Notes: generated from the sequence alone by a model not told the origin. DNA of 64,000 nucleotides from Dryococelus australis (GCA_029891345.1 CM057002.1:20598295-20662294), one strand, 5' to 3'. Counted from the first letter of the stretch, positions 1 through 11,751 are shown. Translations and numbers: made by a program.

Positions 1-515
1 ATTCTCAGTTACACCACTCGACTGCCAAAGGATAAAATAATACGTAACGTTGAGTGAGGACTGCGAAACGAAGTGGGGGGGGGGGTGGAGGGGCTGGCGC
101 CGCGTCTCATAACTTCCGCGTAGTATAACTTTTGACTACGAGGAGCTACGACGCTCGTTTAAGTTTCAATCGACAGCTCTCGTGAAGATAAATCGATCGT
201 GTGTATAAGAACATTTGTGTAGCGTGGTTATGGTGAAATTGTATGAGTTGAATGTAAAACGTTCAGAAAACTTAACACTGTTTTGGACTATACTCGTCAA
301 AAATCCAAGTCGAAATACAGAAATAATATACGGTTGGAAAGAGCATCTCAAAAGCAATCCAGCGATACCCATAAAACCCCATACGATCGAGTGAAGCGGT
401 GCCGGGAACGTAGAATAAACATGAAGGCGTCCGAGCCCGTCAATGTAGAAGTATTCACGCAAAAAAAAAAAAAAAAAAAAAAAAGGTCGTGTCCCCAACA
501 CAGCCACGCCTAATT
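1..515. repeat. Dispersed repeat R, copy 1 (cut by the window edge)
   Basis: Closely resembles 7368-7865: both share the block tacaccactcgaytgcc, a G-run, cgtctcataacttccgcgta, and a 3' block with cggtgccgggaacgta and cacagccacgcc. On the minus strand both encode a similar peptide (GVAVL.TR...Y.D.LGRL...FPAPLHS), interrupted here by a poly-A/T run at about 460-484. Whether that peptide was ever a real protein is unknown. The class of element is not recognised. Confidence 0.6.
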
Positions 516-1276
516 TTTTTTTTAAATCTAAGTACACTTTAATATTTTACAAGTCTTGCAATTTCTTATTTACGGGGAGTATTGTCGATGAGTTTCCAAC
601 AGTAATATTTAGTTTGTTATCTAAACTTTAAAATAAATTAACGATTATAAATGTATTTAATACAATAAGAATGCTGTAGCGTAGCGAACATCGTGTCATC
701 CCAGTCGTTTTATATAACTAGAAGAAGAGGTTAATTTTTTTTGAGTAGTTTAATTAGGGTGTGCTGAAATATTATACAAGTTCAATTTCCGGCGAGTTAT
801 AACGTAATAGAATACACACCTCAAGTATCGTATGGTGTTACGATCTAGTACAGCATCATTCTAAACATAAAAAGCAGTGAATAAATTAGAAGGTAAAAAT
901 ATCAAGATAAACGGGAAAAGGTTTTGTGATGCGTATCCTAGAGTAATTCTCTAGTAATTTGACAAAAATTGCTTACACATTCCTAACAGCAGATGTTTAG
1001 TGATGAGAACACGTATGCTTATCGTGAACCGAACTCTAAGAAATAGCGCTTGGGGGCCTTCTTAAGTGTGGGGCTTTTAATTTCGTTAGTTGTCATCGCC
1101 CGTAGGCGGTGCCCGAGCCTTAAATAACTAATTTTTGTGTTTATCTGTGGTTTTTATCTTCGATGTTGCTATGTTTTTCTCAGCAGAGTGACGTGCTGCT
1201 GGCTGTGACGTCCATAGTTTATCCACGACTGCAATCTGTTTGAATGCTTACCGAGGTTGTTAGCTTTGCTTCTAAA
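516..1276. other. AT-rich non-coding stretch
   Basis: No convincing ORF or recognised repeat was seen. There is a short GC-richer patch around 1050-1120. Confidence 0.5.
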
Positions 1277-1277
1277 T

Positions 1278-1695
1278 GCTGTTCACGATAAAGTGAGCAC
1301 TTTTGAGATCAACCTAAGGAAAAATTCACTGCTCCCACCTGCATATATTTTAACGGTCGTACTGCGTGAAATGCGCTCAGTAAAGTTGGTAACGTTGGAG
1401 AAAAAGTAGTTTCTAAGTTTAATGTCGAATAAAATGTGTTAGGCAACACTTTATAATAACTTAAATTATTTCTTTCGCTTTCTGTTTTTTTTTATGCAGC
1501 GAAGTGTAAAACTGAGCAGATTTGTAAAATATTTATTTATTTTAATAATTTCACATTTTCACTCGACCGGCACATGAATGAAGTGATAATGCCTATGGCA
1601 GTGCTAATTTTACATAAGGTGGAAGGATACGCAACGGGCATACAAGCAGATCTTAAGCAGGGCTATCAAAAGTGCTCTTTTTACAGTGAACAGCC
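1278..1695 (+). mobile_element. TA-MITE-1, long form, copy 1
   Basis: Starts GCTGTTCACGATAAAGTGAG and ends with the near inverse (..CAGTGAACAGCC). The interior matches the other long copies (gggcgcactgag, ccagtaaagttggtaacg, taatttcacaKtttcact, acataaggyggaaga). No ORF; a non-autonomous TIR element, probably TA-targeting (Tc1/mariner-like). Confidence 0.85.
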
Positions 1696-1696
1696 T

Positions 1697-2810
1697 CATA
1701 CCTCAATTTAGGTATTACTTTGTATTGTTTTTGTGTCCCAAGGAGCTGACAGTTCATAGTAGGGATATCATGGAAAAACAGGATATCATGGCAGATGGAC
1801 ATTACGTCCTTGTACAATTATGTACGTATCATACACTGTAGAACAATACAAGTGAACAAAATAAATATATTAAGATACATATGGATAACAACACACGTGT
1901 TTATACATTAAGAATATACTATCAAACATATAATCGTGAATAGATTAACATTCTTGATAGCTGTAATGAACAAATAACACTATATTTTTTTATACTGTAC
2001 ATTTGACATTTTTTACATATTTATCGGATTCAAGCCTCTCGCGTAGCAAATATTTTTATATTCTTTTTTTAATAACACAAATTATTTATTTTAATATGTT
2101 TTTTTAAAGATTTTTATCAGTTTATGACATGCTTTTGGTTACAAACCTGGCTGTGCTATTAGCATTAAAATGTACTTTGTTTTTCATTTCTGGTTTGGCA
2201 ACTGTGTCTCAGAATTAAAAGCAAGCCCTGTATTTAGCAGTGTCAAACTATTTCAGTGTTTACACAGAATAAGTGCAGCTGAATATTTTATCATATCTTT
2301 GAGTAGTATGCTCTTGTTTCCGGAATAGTGAAATAAATATCGGAGATTCGTAAGCATCGACCCCGTACTACAATAGGATGGACATTTTAACCGTGAGTGA
2401 AATCATCTATTAGGATGCAGCATCTCAACTGGCGGATATTCTTGTGTCGATTAAATCTGTTACCAGTGATCTTGAGAGAAGTTTTTTTTCTTCTGCTTGG
2501 AATGGGCTAGAACCTCGGAAACCACTACTAGATCACGTCGCTCTTAAAACTTTATTCTGTCTTCTAATGAAAATCCTCTCCATTTGTAATTATATAATTT
2601 CTATGGAACGCTTAATTTAGAAACATAATCAGTACAGTATTAAATTTAAATTGCTATCACAGTTTGTAAACAAAAAGTAATAATGGTAATTACTGCACAA
2701 TTAATTTATTCAGGCCATGAATAATACTTACGTTCTGTTATAGATATCCAGTAATAATCATGCACAAAGAAATAAAATGCATCACAGTAACGAAATATTT
2801 TTCTTACAGA
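1697..2810. other. AT-rich non-coding stretch
   Basis: Very AT-rich with many T runs. No ORF over 60 codons, no recognised repeat and no exon. Confidence 0.5.
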
Positions 2811-2812
2811 GT

Positions 2813-3088
2813 ACACACTAAAAAAAAGTTTGTAAATTTACCATACCAGTGTATACGTACAGTGACAAAGCCCGTATGGTAAATTATTTTCCCATACATG
2901 CATGGTAACGTTCCTACAGTTGCTCAGGAAACAATCGAATGCGTACAGAAGTTCCCGACTTTGCATAGCAGCTACACTAAACATTCCTATATTGTCAGCC
3001 TGACATGTAGTATTATTTCCATACACTGTGTAGCTTAAAAACTTCCACTACAATTTAGGAAGTTAACAAGAAAATTTTTTTACAGCGT
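2813..3088. mobile_element. Possible CACTR-type MITE
   Basis: The left end GTACACACTAAAAAAAAG and the inverse of the right end GTACGCTGTAAAAAAATT pair imperfectly across about 275 bp. The ORF on the minus strand inside it looks like chance. Weak, because A-runs inflate the match. Confidence 0.35.
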
Positions 3089-3090
3089 AC

Positions 3091-4430
3091 GTGTAGCTTG
3101 ATAGCGTACAATCACAGTGTATATATTTATCTATTTTCACAAAATGTTGCTAATTGTAACTTATTTTGTTGCGATATTCTGTGACGAACCAGGCCATCGC
3201 GTATATATTTGCAGTTGAATTGATTAATTTATTTTAAACGTAGCACTCGCTAGTTTAACGTATCTTTCAGTGTTGTAATAATTTTGCAGCAATAATTTGC
3301 TGACAGCTGAATTTATTTCGCATTCATTAACGACGATTCCAAGAAAATTGTTTATTGGTTTAACCTTGATTCAACATATACTGAGAAGAATAGAAGAGCA
3401 CAGGCATTATTAATGGCGTCAAACTTCCCTGCCCATAAATCTCTGGTGTTCTTTTTAATTTAATTTTAGCGTAATTCGAAGGAAGTTAAAGAAGATGTGA
3501 ATAACTGAAATATTGTCTTGGGGTTCTTTCACCAACAAATGCATTGCATTTTACGCTTTCTTAAAGGAAATTTTAAAGTAATATCCACCCCATTACGTAG
3601 ATTATAAAAGTTAACTGAAGTGCGAAAACCTATACGACGGTATAATTAGGAAAACTTTCGCCGTATCTGTTCATTATTTCAGAAAATTATCTTTCCTACA
3701 TCTGATGCCGTAATTTCTAACTGGTTGACGAAGTTTTATGCTCAAGCGAATAACTATCAGTTAGTTTTCACGAACTTCGAAATAATATGGGTTGAAGATA
3801 GTGATATTTTCAATTCTCATCTCCTCTGCCCAAAGCACGTAACTAATTTTTTTATAATAGAACTTATATTCGGCTTTGTTTTGCTCCAAGTGTTTGTGTG
3901 TTTGCGTCCCTTTATCAATACCTTTTTTTTTTTTTTTTTTAAATAATTTTTTGGCGCACATTTAACCCGCCATTTAAAGGTGTAACTTTTCATGATTCAA
4001 TTGACGCTGAACACCATTTTTTAAATATAGAGAATAAATAAAAAACATAACCCAATTTAACGTAAAATATGAAGCCTTGCAAAATACGCAGCAGGAGATT
4101 TAATAATTTGTAAAATTGGTATGTTTATTACTGAAACATTCTCACAAGTTCTACAACAAATCAAATATATAAGTAAAAAACCAATACTAATGTAATCGAA
4201 TTTTTTTCGTCTATACCTTTCTATGCGACTATTCCCTGTTTACGAATATTTATCTTATCTATGGATAACTACGAAAATAGTAATTTTTAAAATGTATTAT
4301 TAGATTGTGAACTCGTCCTTATTTAAAATTACACAACATATTTCCTCAAATGTCTCAAGTTCTTATCTCAGTGCAACGAAAACCATTATCCGGAACTCTT
4401 TAAGTATTATTGCACTTCCTTGAATATGCC

Positions 4431-4432
<2 letters not shown>
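3091..4432. other. AT-rich non-coding stretch
   Basis: No supported gene. Short ORFs around 3725-3961 read through a T18 homopolymer and are not credible. Contains poly-T at about 3922-3940. Confidence 0.5.

Positions 4433-4511
<79 letters not shown>
4433..4511. repeat. (TA)n microsatellite, about 78 bp
   Basis: Uninterrupted TA dinucleotides. Length is likely polymorphic and may be mis-sized in the assembly. Confidence 0.97.
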
Positions 4512-4514
<3 letters not shown>

Positions 4515-4730
4515 TTGCGTGAAATTGTATGTTGAGGTTTTCGTATATTTTGCGGATATTTAATGCGATAATCACGTGAAAAATTTACGATGGTTGTTTC
4601 GATTATTTCTCACGACGGTTGATCAGTTACACTTAGCATACCTACTTCCGGAATAGCAATTACAGCGTAGCTAACTGTCCTATATGTTGGTTTGAATCTC
4701 TGGGCATTGCAATATCAGTTCTAAGACGAT

Positions 4731-4974
4731 GCCAGGCCACGGTGGCTGAGGTTAGCCTGCTCGCTTCCCACCAAGGCGATCCGGGTTCAATCCCCGGTCG
4801 GGTCACTCCGGATTTTCTCATGTGGAAGTCGTGCCGTTGGTCGGCGGGTTTTCTCGGGATCTCCCGTTTCCCCCGCCCTTTCATTCCGGCCCTGCCCCAT
4901 TCTCACCTCACTCCACCCTCGTCGGCTCTCGAGATTTCTATGTTGAGATCCGTCCAAATCTCTTCCCTCACTCA
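4731..4974 (+). mobile_element. tRNA-derived SINE, full length with 12-bp target duplication
   Basis: The head is tRNA-like: GGCCACGGTGGCTGAGG (A-box region) and GGTTCAATCCCCGGTCGG (B box, GGTTCRANNCC). The body runs through 'ggtcggcgggttttctcggg' and 'cctcactcattc', shared with six other copies here. Perfect direct repeats TTCTAAGACGAT lie at 4719-4730 and 4975-4986, the mark of LINE-assisted retrotransposition. ORFs on either strand across it are by-products of its GC content. Confidence 0.92.
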
Positions 4975-5007
4975 TTCTAAGACGATTTCTGTGATTGTGT
5001 GGAACTT

Positions 5008-5267
5008 ATACAGAGTGTATCTAAATCCGACCAACAAACTTCGTTAATCACGAAAAAATGAAGTTGGAAACATATATACGACCAATGGTCTATAGTGAAT
5101 TCGAAGGGCAGTACATATCTCTGAAGTTGGACGTGAAGGAAAGGTTTATTACAGTGCCTCTTATGTATACTTCTTTCTCTCTGAAATCATCCCCTTCCTT
5201 TGCTAGCCGCAACGGTGCAGTATTGGGTGCTTGTATGTTGCCTACTTGCCAGGTATTGGTAATTAAA
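5008..5267 (+). repeat. Possible mariner-type TIR fragment
   Basis: The motif TATACAGAGTGTATCTAAAT resembles the TACAGRRTGnnTC start of the mariner-like element at 61861-62553. No matching right end was found; the TA-MITE-1 at 5268 truncates or interrupts it. Low confidence. Confidence 0.25.
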
Positions 5268-5687
5268 GGCAATTCACGATAAAGCAAGCACTTTTGAAAT
5301 CAACCGTAGAAAAAAGTTACTGCCCCTACCTGCATATGTTTCAACGGGCGCACTGAGAGACATGCACCCAGTAAAGTTGGTAACGGTGGATGGGAAGTAG
5401 TTCCGTATATTAACGGCGAATAAAAAGTGTTAGACGACCATTTCAGATAATTTAAACTACTTCTTTCCCTTTCTGTGTTTCTTTAATGCGTCTAAAGGTA
5501 CAAATGATCAAATTGGTTAAAAATTTACTTTTATAATAATTTTAGAGTTTCACTTGACCGACGCATGAATAAAGTGATGCGTAACATGGCAATGCTAATC
5601 TTACATAAGGCGAAAGAATACACAACGTGCGTACAAGTAGATCTTAAGCACGGCTTTCAAAAGTGCTCATTTTACCTTGAGGAGCCT
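5268..5687 (+). mobile_element. TA-MITE-1, long form, copy 2
   Basis: The left end is degenerate (GGCAATTCACGATAAAGCAAG); the right end reads AAAGTGCTCATTTTACCTTG then AGGAGCC. The interior is collinear with the other long copies throughout. Confidence 0.85.
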
Positions 5688-5987
5688 AAATTATTCTGAA
5701 ATTAAAAAACTAATTACTCGAAAACGCCGAGGCTTGGAGTATTTACAAAGGACAACTTCAATGGTTAATTGATGACACACGGATTAATAAATAATTTATT
5801 ATTTAAATTCCGAATACGCTAGCGCGTCATCGAGGTTATTTATACATAAGGGTAGTAATGGTGATTATTTGCATTAAATACTGTAGTTTGATGATGACAG
5901 CAACATGTATTGTAGTGTTTGCAGACTTTTGTCGAGTGGCCCAGTATTCAGACACTCTGCGTTCCATCTTAAATATTTTCTCCAATA
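5688..5987. other. AT-rich non-coding stretch upstream of Helitron 1
   Basis: No gene or recognised repeat seen. Confidence 0.5.
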
Positions 5988-6509
5988 TCTATGCATAGTA
6001 TAAAACCAAGTCGCCAGGCCACGTGTGTATGTGTATTCGGCTAAGGCTTCAAAACTACTTGGTGGATTTTTACGCGGTTTTCACAGTCATTTAGGAAATT
6101 TCATAAGGAAGGTTTAATTATATAATACGTTAGTATTTAATGTAAGGATAATAGATAAATGTTGACCTTTTTATAATCGAGTAGGAAAAAAAGCCGCTTT
6201 CCGGGCGCTTACATGGCTTACACTGACTAAACCATAAGAGATACGCCAAATTAATGTTCTACAGAATTGTAGACCTCAAAACGAAAAGGTCTGCAAAAAT
6301 CCGCGACGGTATATGTTTGATCTTTTAAGAGAAACTTTTGTCTTTCAAATGCTATTAAAAATAGGGGTTCACTTAGAAAACTTTTTGAACAACACATTAT
6401 TAATCGTATGTTAGAATTACTTTAAGCATTTAGTGTATACACTTGCTGCAACTCTAAACAACGCCATATTTGTAAATCGCACCCAAGCGCGGCCGGGGCG
6501 GGTCTCTAG
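5988..6509 (+). mobile_element. Non-autonomous Helitron, copy 1
   Basis: Begins A|TCTATGCATAGTATAAAACC and ends GGCGGGTCTCTAG|T, the 5'-TC...CTAG-3' form inserted between A and T. A GC-rich hairpin-prone block (cggccggggcggg) sits just inside the 3' end. Two more copies with the same ends are at 22895 and 46688. No Rep/helicase coding sequence, so it depends on a partner. Confidence 0.85.
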
Positions 6510-7039
6510 TTTGCAATAAACAAGTTTTTTATGTCCATCTTCAAAGATGTGTACTTCCCTCAGTATTCACTTTAACCAAATTGGCTGTATATGTTGTTAC
6601 TTCTATCTATCTATTTAGTTTGCTTTAAGCTGCAGCCGAAGTTCGTCGGCCGAATTCAGATAAACCTGTACGGCGGGAGCGCTTTTGGAATCAGCCTTCG
6701 ATAGAAGTGGCCAGCGTGCGTCTGCAAATTTCTAACGGACGCGTGTACTGGCGTGCTTCCGGTCACGTTGGCAGATACGTCGGGAAATTAGTTCCGTCGA
6801 TGTCTTTTTTTTTTTACGTCGAATTAAAAGTTCGTTTGAACTTTTGGACCCTTAGCACAGTTGGTTCGCTTTCTATCTATTTTTGCGCTTACACGAGAAT
6901 ATCGGTCGGCGCCCCCTATTCGTGAACTAGTTGTGCTCCTAGCAGCTTCGCAGTTATACTTGCTAGGCGCATGGATAAAGTGAGCATAATCACGGCAATG
7001 TTAATTTGACATCTTATGATTAGATACCTGAGGAGTTCG
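6510..7039. other. Mixed non-coding stretch
   Basis: The 72-codon ORF at 6707-6925 crosses a T-run and has no recognisable features. The block 6960-7010 (gcgcatggataaagtgagca, cacggcaatgttaat) resembles a TA-MITE-1 interior scrap. Confidence 0.4.
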
Positions 7040-7865
7040 CGCGTTCACTCTGATTTGTAGGCGAGACTCCGCAGTCTTCTGTACAATAATGCAAATATCA
7101 ATTACCCATTGGTTGCTTGCTATCGCAGTGGGAGGCGATGATTGAGCCTGCATGCTGTCGCGTGTTTACAATTAGCTCGGGATTCGACGAGAGGTGTCAA
7201 ACAGTGCATGGAACCAATTACAAAGTAAAATGAACGAACGGGTTTTGACGTGAATACGTCTTTAAACTTGCGACCATAGCGGGAGGCAATCGAGAAAAAT
7301 CGTACGATAACAAAATCGGGGGATACAGTTTGGCATTGCAGCTCCGAATCTATCGTCTAGATTAAAAATTCAATTACACCACTCGATTGCCAAAAGGTCA
7401 AATAATATGTTACGTTGGGTGAGGACTGCGAAGCATCGCGCGTGCCTTGGAAAAAAAAGGGGGGGGGGGGAATTTGAGGTTGTCTCTCCGCGTCTCATAA
7501 CTTCCGCGTAGTATAACTTTTGACCACGAGAAGATAAGACGCTCGATCGACAGCTCTCGTCAAGATCAATCGATTGCGTTTATAAAAACATTTGTTTGGT
7601 GTTGTTATGGTAAAATTGTATGCGTTTAATATAACAAATTAAGAAAACTTGACACAATTTCGGCCTATACTAGTCAAAAAGACAAGTCGAAATACAGAAA
7701 TCGTATACGCTCGAAAAGAGCGTCTCAAAAGCAATCCAGATATCACATGAGTGAGTGAAGCGGTGCCGGGAACGTAAAATAATTACCAAGGCGTCCGAGC
7801 GCGTCAACGTAGACGTATTCATGTAAAACAAACCGCCGTGTCTCCAACACAGCCACGCCCGGTCT
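7040..7865. repeat. Dispersed repeat R, copy 2 (longer)
   Basis: 7368-7865 parallels the copy at the window start. 7075-7230 also resembles 59425-59515 (attggtt, gtgggaggcgaygattg, ggtgtcaaaca), suggesting a unit near 800 bp. A minus-strand ORF of 156 codons (7743-8213) overlaps it and shares the FPAPLHS-type peptide with copy 1, but runs past the repeat edge. Function unknown. Confidence 0.55.
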
Positions 7866-8746
7866 TTTTTTATTTAACTTTTCTGGAAATATTTTATTTC
7901 TAGAAAATGAATTTACCGAGATGCGTGGACACACGCAAATTGTTTGTAAGTTTGGCAGTAATCTCGTGTTCGGATAGTTAACGAAAAATAGGTAGGCCCG
8001 TAGATAATGATGCCGGGTTGTAGTACAAACGAATGCAGGTTTGTGCGCCATTAGCCAATAGCTGATTAACATCGCTGTTCTATAGCTATCATTGTATTTA
8101 CTCGTCAACCTGCCAGCTTTCTTTACGTGCGTACCGACTTTGAACCGTGGGTCAGGCATGGGTGTTTGTGCCAAGTTTGTGTTCAGTAAGCCAGCCTCCT
8201 GCCACGGAAACATGGACTCTATCCACAGTGTGATTTCAATTCACACTCAAAGGGCGAACGTAGCTTACGAGTCTCGTGTTGAAAAAAGCTGCCGCACTTC
8301 GTTAATGTTTTATTGATAATTCAGTGTGATATGGAAAAAAAAAAAAAAAAACCGTTTTCCTCTCAGATTGGAAAATGACACAACCAGTACCATGAAGTTA
8401 AACACACTTAGTTCTACTTTGAATGAGCTCCTTTGTAATCAAAAATGAATCTGCCTCTAATAAATAGCTGTACATTTAATGCAAACATAACCTCGCATCT
8501 CTACACTATATCAACAGCTATTCGTATAAACTAGTTCTACGCTTCAGAATCTTATTTAAAGCGCTATGTTCAAATTTTTGTCTCTGAAATTGTTTTATTT
8601 TACTATAAACCTATTGAGATTACTAAAAAAAAAATCCATATTTTTACGTTACTGAGACTTATATACGAGTAATTCAAGCAACGTAAATATGACGGAAGAA
8701 TACGAATTTAAAAAAAAATTGAAACATCAGAGCTTTTAGAAGTGTA
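7866..8746. other. AT-rich non-coding stretch
   Basis: Contains a poly-A run at about 8335-8351. No exon or repeat recognised. Confidence 0.5.
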
Positions 8747-9428
8747 CACTGTTAAAAAAATCTTCCTACATTTTACGGGGAAAAAACTGGTAAAAATTTA
8801 TCAAGACATGTCCGTAAAGTGACGGACACACTAATCTTCAAAAACGGACTTTCCGTAAAATTCACGGAACCTCTCCGTTGATTCGCTAGTTATTTTTCTG
8901 TACTTCTAGGGCAAATAATTTTTGTATATATTTTATTCTATTATTCATTATGTTCTACTGTGAATAAAAAAGGTATTACATTTTTTTATACTCAAGCAAG
9001 AATGAACCCGAGTCAAAAGTTGTAAGTTCACGATCCTAACCACTTTCCTACGAAGTTCACGTGCTAAACTTGGTATAACTATTGAATTTCTATCAGCGAC
9101 ACAAGCAACTTTTTTAGTTTCTGTTAAAGTTAGCGTATTTTAAGTGTTGCTAAGTGTCACATACGCCTGTTGCTACTTTTTAATGTTTGATAGAACATGG
9201 ATAACCTTAACTGCCACAGAAACGATAATTTTCTGGTTACAGTGGCGAAGAAAGCTTCGTGTAGACTCGGCATTGTTCGTGCCCGAGACCCGAAGTTCTA
9301 GGACATACGGAGATTTTCCTTATTTTAGGCACTTAACTCCGTTATTTGTCAATACGGATTGCGTTTCCATGTATTTACTGTGCATTTTTGTAAAAATTTC
9401 TGCAAATATACGGAAAATTTTAACAGTG
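8747..9428. mobile_element. CACTG-ended TIR element, 682 bp
   Basis: Ends are CACTGTTAAAA and its inverse TTTTAACAGTG, flanked on both sides by TA. The left subterminal region has short inverted motifs (gtccgtaaagtgacggac). The 95-codon ORF at 9144-9431 ends inside the right TIR and is not recognised. CACTR ends suggest, but do not prove, CACTA/EnSpm affinity. Confidence 0.55.
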
Positions 9429-9714
9429 TAGAACTGCCAATGAATATCTGCACCAGTTTTTCATATACTCTACATGTGGGAATGTGAATGACTCTAGATA
9501 AGCAAAAAATAAAACTGAAGCGCCATGACACAACTTTATTCACTCTGGCACGTACCCAATTCGTTCCATTAGCGACCGTTACTGAGGCGAGGTCATCCAT
9601 TTTTCAGTTTACGTCATCCCACTTCTCTTTGTAGTCTATTTGCACTATTTCGCACTTTTTAAATCAAACTTTTGAAAAATCATCATGTGTATCACGTGTT
9701 TGTCGGTTCCCTAA

Positions 9715-10272
9715 TGCCGGAGTCGCATAGCCCCAACAAGCACTACACGACAACCCCGACACGACACTTGAAACTAAACAGCCAATGAAATACAAGATAG
9801 ATCTGACGTATGCCCGACAAATTCTGTCGTTCGACCAGCTATTTTGGATTAGAAATTATTTATATTTCCGTCGTGTCGTGCGACGCGACGCATAGATGTT
9901 ACAACCTTGCGAAATGAAATTGTATTGCAAGCTTTCCCTATACAATGGCCAATGCACAACTTCAAAAGAAAAAAAATAATTAAAGATTACTGTATTTTGC
10001 TCTTAGAAATAGTAATTTTACCTTTGTATTTATTAGCGATAACACTTTGAAATCCTTAATGTATTACAAATTTCCCTCTTTTCCACCGCCTTTGAAACTG
10101 GCATAGGCTATCAGCGCAATTTAAATAGTTACGTAAAATGTTGAGAGCGTCGTGCCAGTTCTTTCGTGTCGTGCTGTCATTCAAGCAGTCACAGTGGAAC
10201 TTTAATTGTCATGTCGTTGCTGCTGTTTTCGTCGTGTCATGTTGGGTTTGTCGGAGTTATGTGATTCCTGCT
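9715..10272 (+). mobile_element. TAA-MITE (PIF/Harbinger-like), copy 1
   Basis: TAA lies at 9712-9714 and 10273-10275. The left arm TGCCGGAGTCGCATAGCCCC..ACACGACA is the imperfect inverse of the right arm TGTCGTG..GGGTTTGTCGGAG. The element interrupts TA-MITE-2, whose empty site reads tttcctaaatatg, confirming the 3-bp TAA duplication. TWA duplications are typical of PIF/Harbinger. Confidence 0.8.
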
Positions 10273-10476
10273 TAAATGTTTCGTGTGTCACAAGCATTTT
10301 ATACTTTAGTCAACACAAAATTATTTAAATTTTTAGTTTAATCGAACTCGCATTGATTATGTAAATTATAATATTTCATTAATAATTAATGTTAATAGAA
10401 AGAGAGAGGAAATAGTTGTGTTGGTAATGCCTAGCAATACATAGTTCTTGTGCATTATATTATTAAAGTGCCTAAT

Positions 10477-10906
10477 GGTTATTCACGATAAAGTGAGCAC
10501 TGTAGATATGAACCTTAGAAAAACGTCACTTCCCTACGTATGCATGTATTTTAATTAGCGATTAGCGTTCTGAGTGATATTCGTCCAGTAAAGTTGGTGA
10601 CGATGGATAGAATGTAGTTCCATATCTTAACGTCAAACAAAAAGTGTTAGGTGACCATTTGTGATAACTTAAAAATCAATATTTCTTTCGCGTTCTGTTT
10701 TTTTGATGCATGGAAGAGTAAAAATAAGCAGTTTTTTGAAGTATTTGCCTTCTTAATAATTTCACAATATCACTTGACCGACGTACGAATAAAGTGATGA
10801 GGCCCATGACAATGTTAATTTGACATAAGGCGGAGGAATACACAACGTGCATACAAGTAGATCATAAGCAGGGCTTTCAAAAGAACTCATTTTACCGTTA
10901 TCAGCC
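10477..10906 (+). mobile_element. TA-MITE-1, long form, copy 3 (nested in TA-MITE-2)
   Basis: Runs from GGTTATTCACGATAAAGTG to TTTTACCGTTATCAGCC. It sits in the TA-MITE-2 copy at 9630-11052, between the 'tagttcttgtgcat' block and the 'aaatgcggtgcgttgtcc' block. Confidence 0.9.
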
Positions 10907-11052
10907 TATGCATACAAATGCGGTGCGTTGTCCATTTTCTGTAATCGTCTAGACTTGGTTAAGCTTTGTTTGCACGAGGCGGAGGAATAGTCCGAAAGTA
11001 GACCTTCAGCAGGGCTCGAGAAAAGTTGGAAGCGACCGAAAATGGACAGTAT

Positions 11053-11469
11053 ATCTCGCTGTGTCGCCAGCCGCTTGTATGAAACGGGTGAGGGATTGGC
11101 CGCTAGTCACGCCGCCTCGTCGACCAAGCCTTTACGTGGCGCCGGAGTTATGGATGGTTTTGGGGCTTCCGGGGAGGGGAAGAGGGAAAGGGTTGTAATT
11201 GCGCCCTTCCCCAGCTGTCGAGCCCAGCATCTCTCCAAATCCACCCGCACAGCAAACACAGAAACCGCCCCCTTCCCACACCCCTCACAGCTTCGTTCTG
11301 AGTACTAGGGCTGCCGAGTGCAGATGGAACTGTCCGGCGGCGTGTCTCTTCAAAAATTCATATCGCCGGCCTCGGACACAATTTCCGGGGATGACCAACG
11401 TCTCTGTCTACCGTTCTCTTTTTTCTAACCCCTCCCCCCCACCCATATTTCTCTTCCCACGCAAGCTTC
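11053..11469. other. GC-richer unique stretch
   Basis: Two overlapping + ORFs (11042-11308, 11199-11537) are open mainly because the DNA is GC-rich and stop-poor. The second ends inside a SINE. No domain recognised and no clear splice sites. Confidence 0.35.
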
Positions 11470-11641
11470 GAGTTGAGATGAGAGATTTGGGCAGCGGGGG
11501 TCTTGAGAGCCGCCGAGGGGGGGGGGGGGTGAAATGAGGTGAGAATGGAGCAGCGCCGGAGTGCAAGGGCGGAAATACGGGAGCGACCCGGCCGGGGATT
11601 GAACCTGGTTCGCCTAACCGCTCAACCCCCGCGCGGCCCCC
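11470..11641 (-). mobile_element. tRNA-derived SINE, internally deleted
   Basis: Minus-strand copy: GGGGCCGCGCGGGGGTTGAG..GGTTCAATCCCCGGCCGG then the body, with about 70 bp of the middle missing. A 14-G run at about 11516-11529 lies in the tail half. Confidence 0.75.
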
Positions 11642-11751
11642 TGCATACTGCGAGACAACTGTTCCGAAGAAGGTGCGAAGGCAGCTTTCAGCTAGCGAAA
11701 AGCTGCAGCAATTATTTACGCTGCATGTTGTTCAGCTGCATCGCTGCTATA

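Larger units (their letters stand above)
9630..11052 (+). mobile_element. TA-MITE-2, copy split by two later insertions
   Basis: The left end is TAGTCTATTTGCAC..CACTTTTTAAATCAAAC and the right end is GAGAAAAGTTGGAAGCGACC..GGACAGTATA. The family consensus continues across a TAA-MITE (9715-10272) and a TA-MITE-1 (10477-10906). Removing both restores a copy of about 430 bp like the one at 43838-44268. TIR-ended, TA-flanked, non-coding. Confidence 0.85.

Noticed and set aside
166..537. 123-codon minus-strand ORF
   Set aside because: It crosses a 25-bp homopolymer and belongs to dispersed repeat R; not a credible gene.
1278..1695. CRISPR array or tandem satellite, suggested by many recurring blocks
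   Set aside because: The recurring blocks are dispersed, in both orientations, TA-flanked and without spacer periodicity: MITEs.
4740..4805. Functional tRNA gene (A and B boxes present)
   Set aside because: No acceptor stem or complete cloverleaf. The same head with the same body recurs several times, so it is SINE-derived.
4742..5047. ORFs on both strands over 4.66-5.05 kb
   Set aside because: They coincide with a SINE having a perfect target duplication, and similar peptides recur at every SINE copy.
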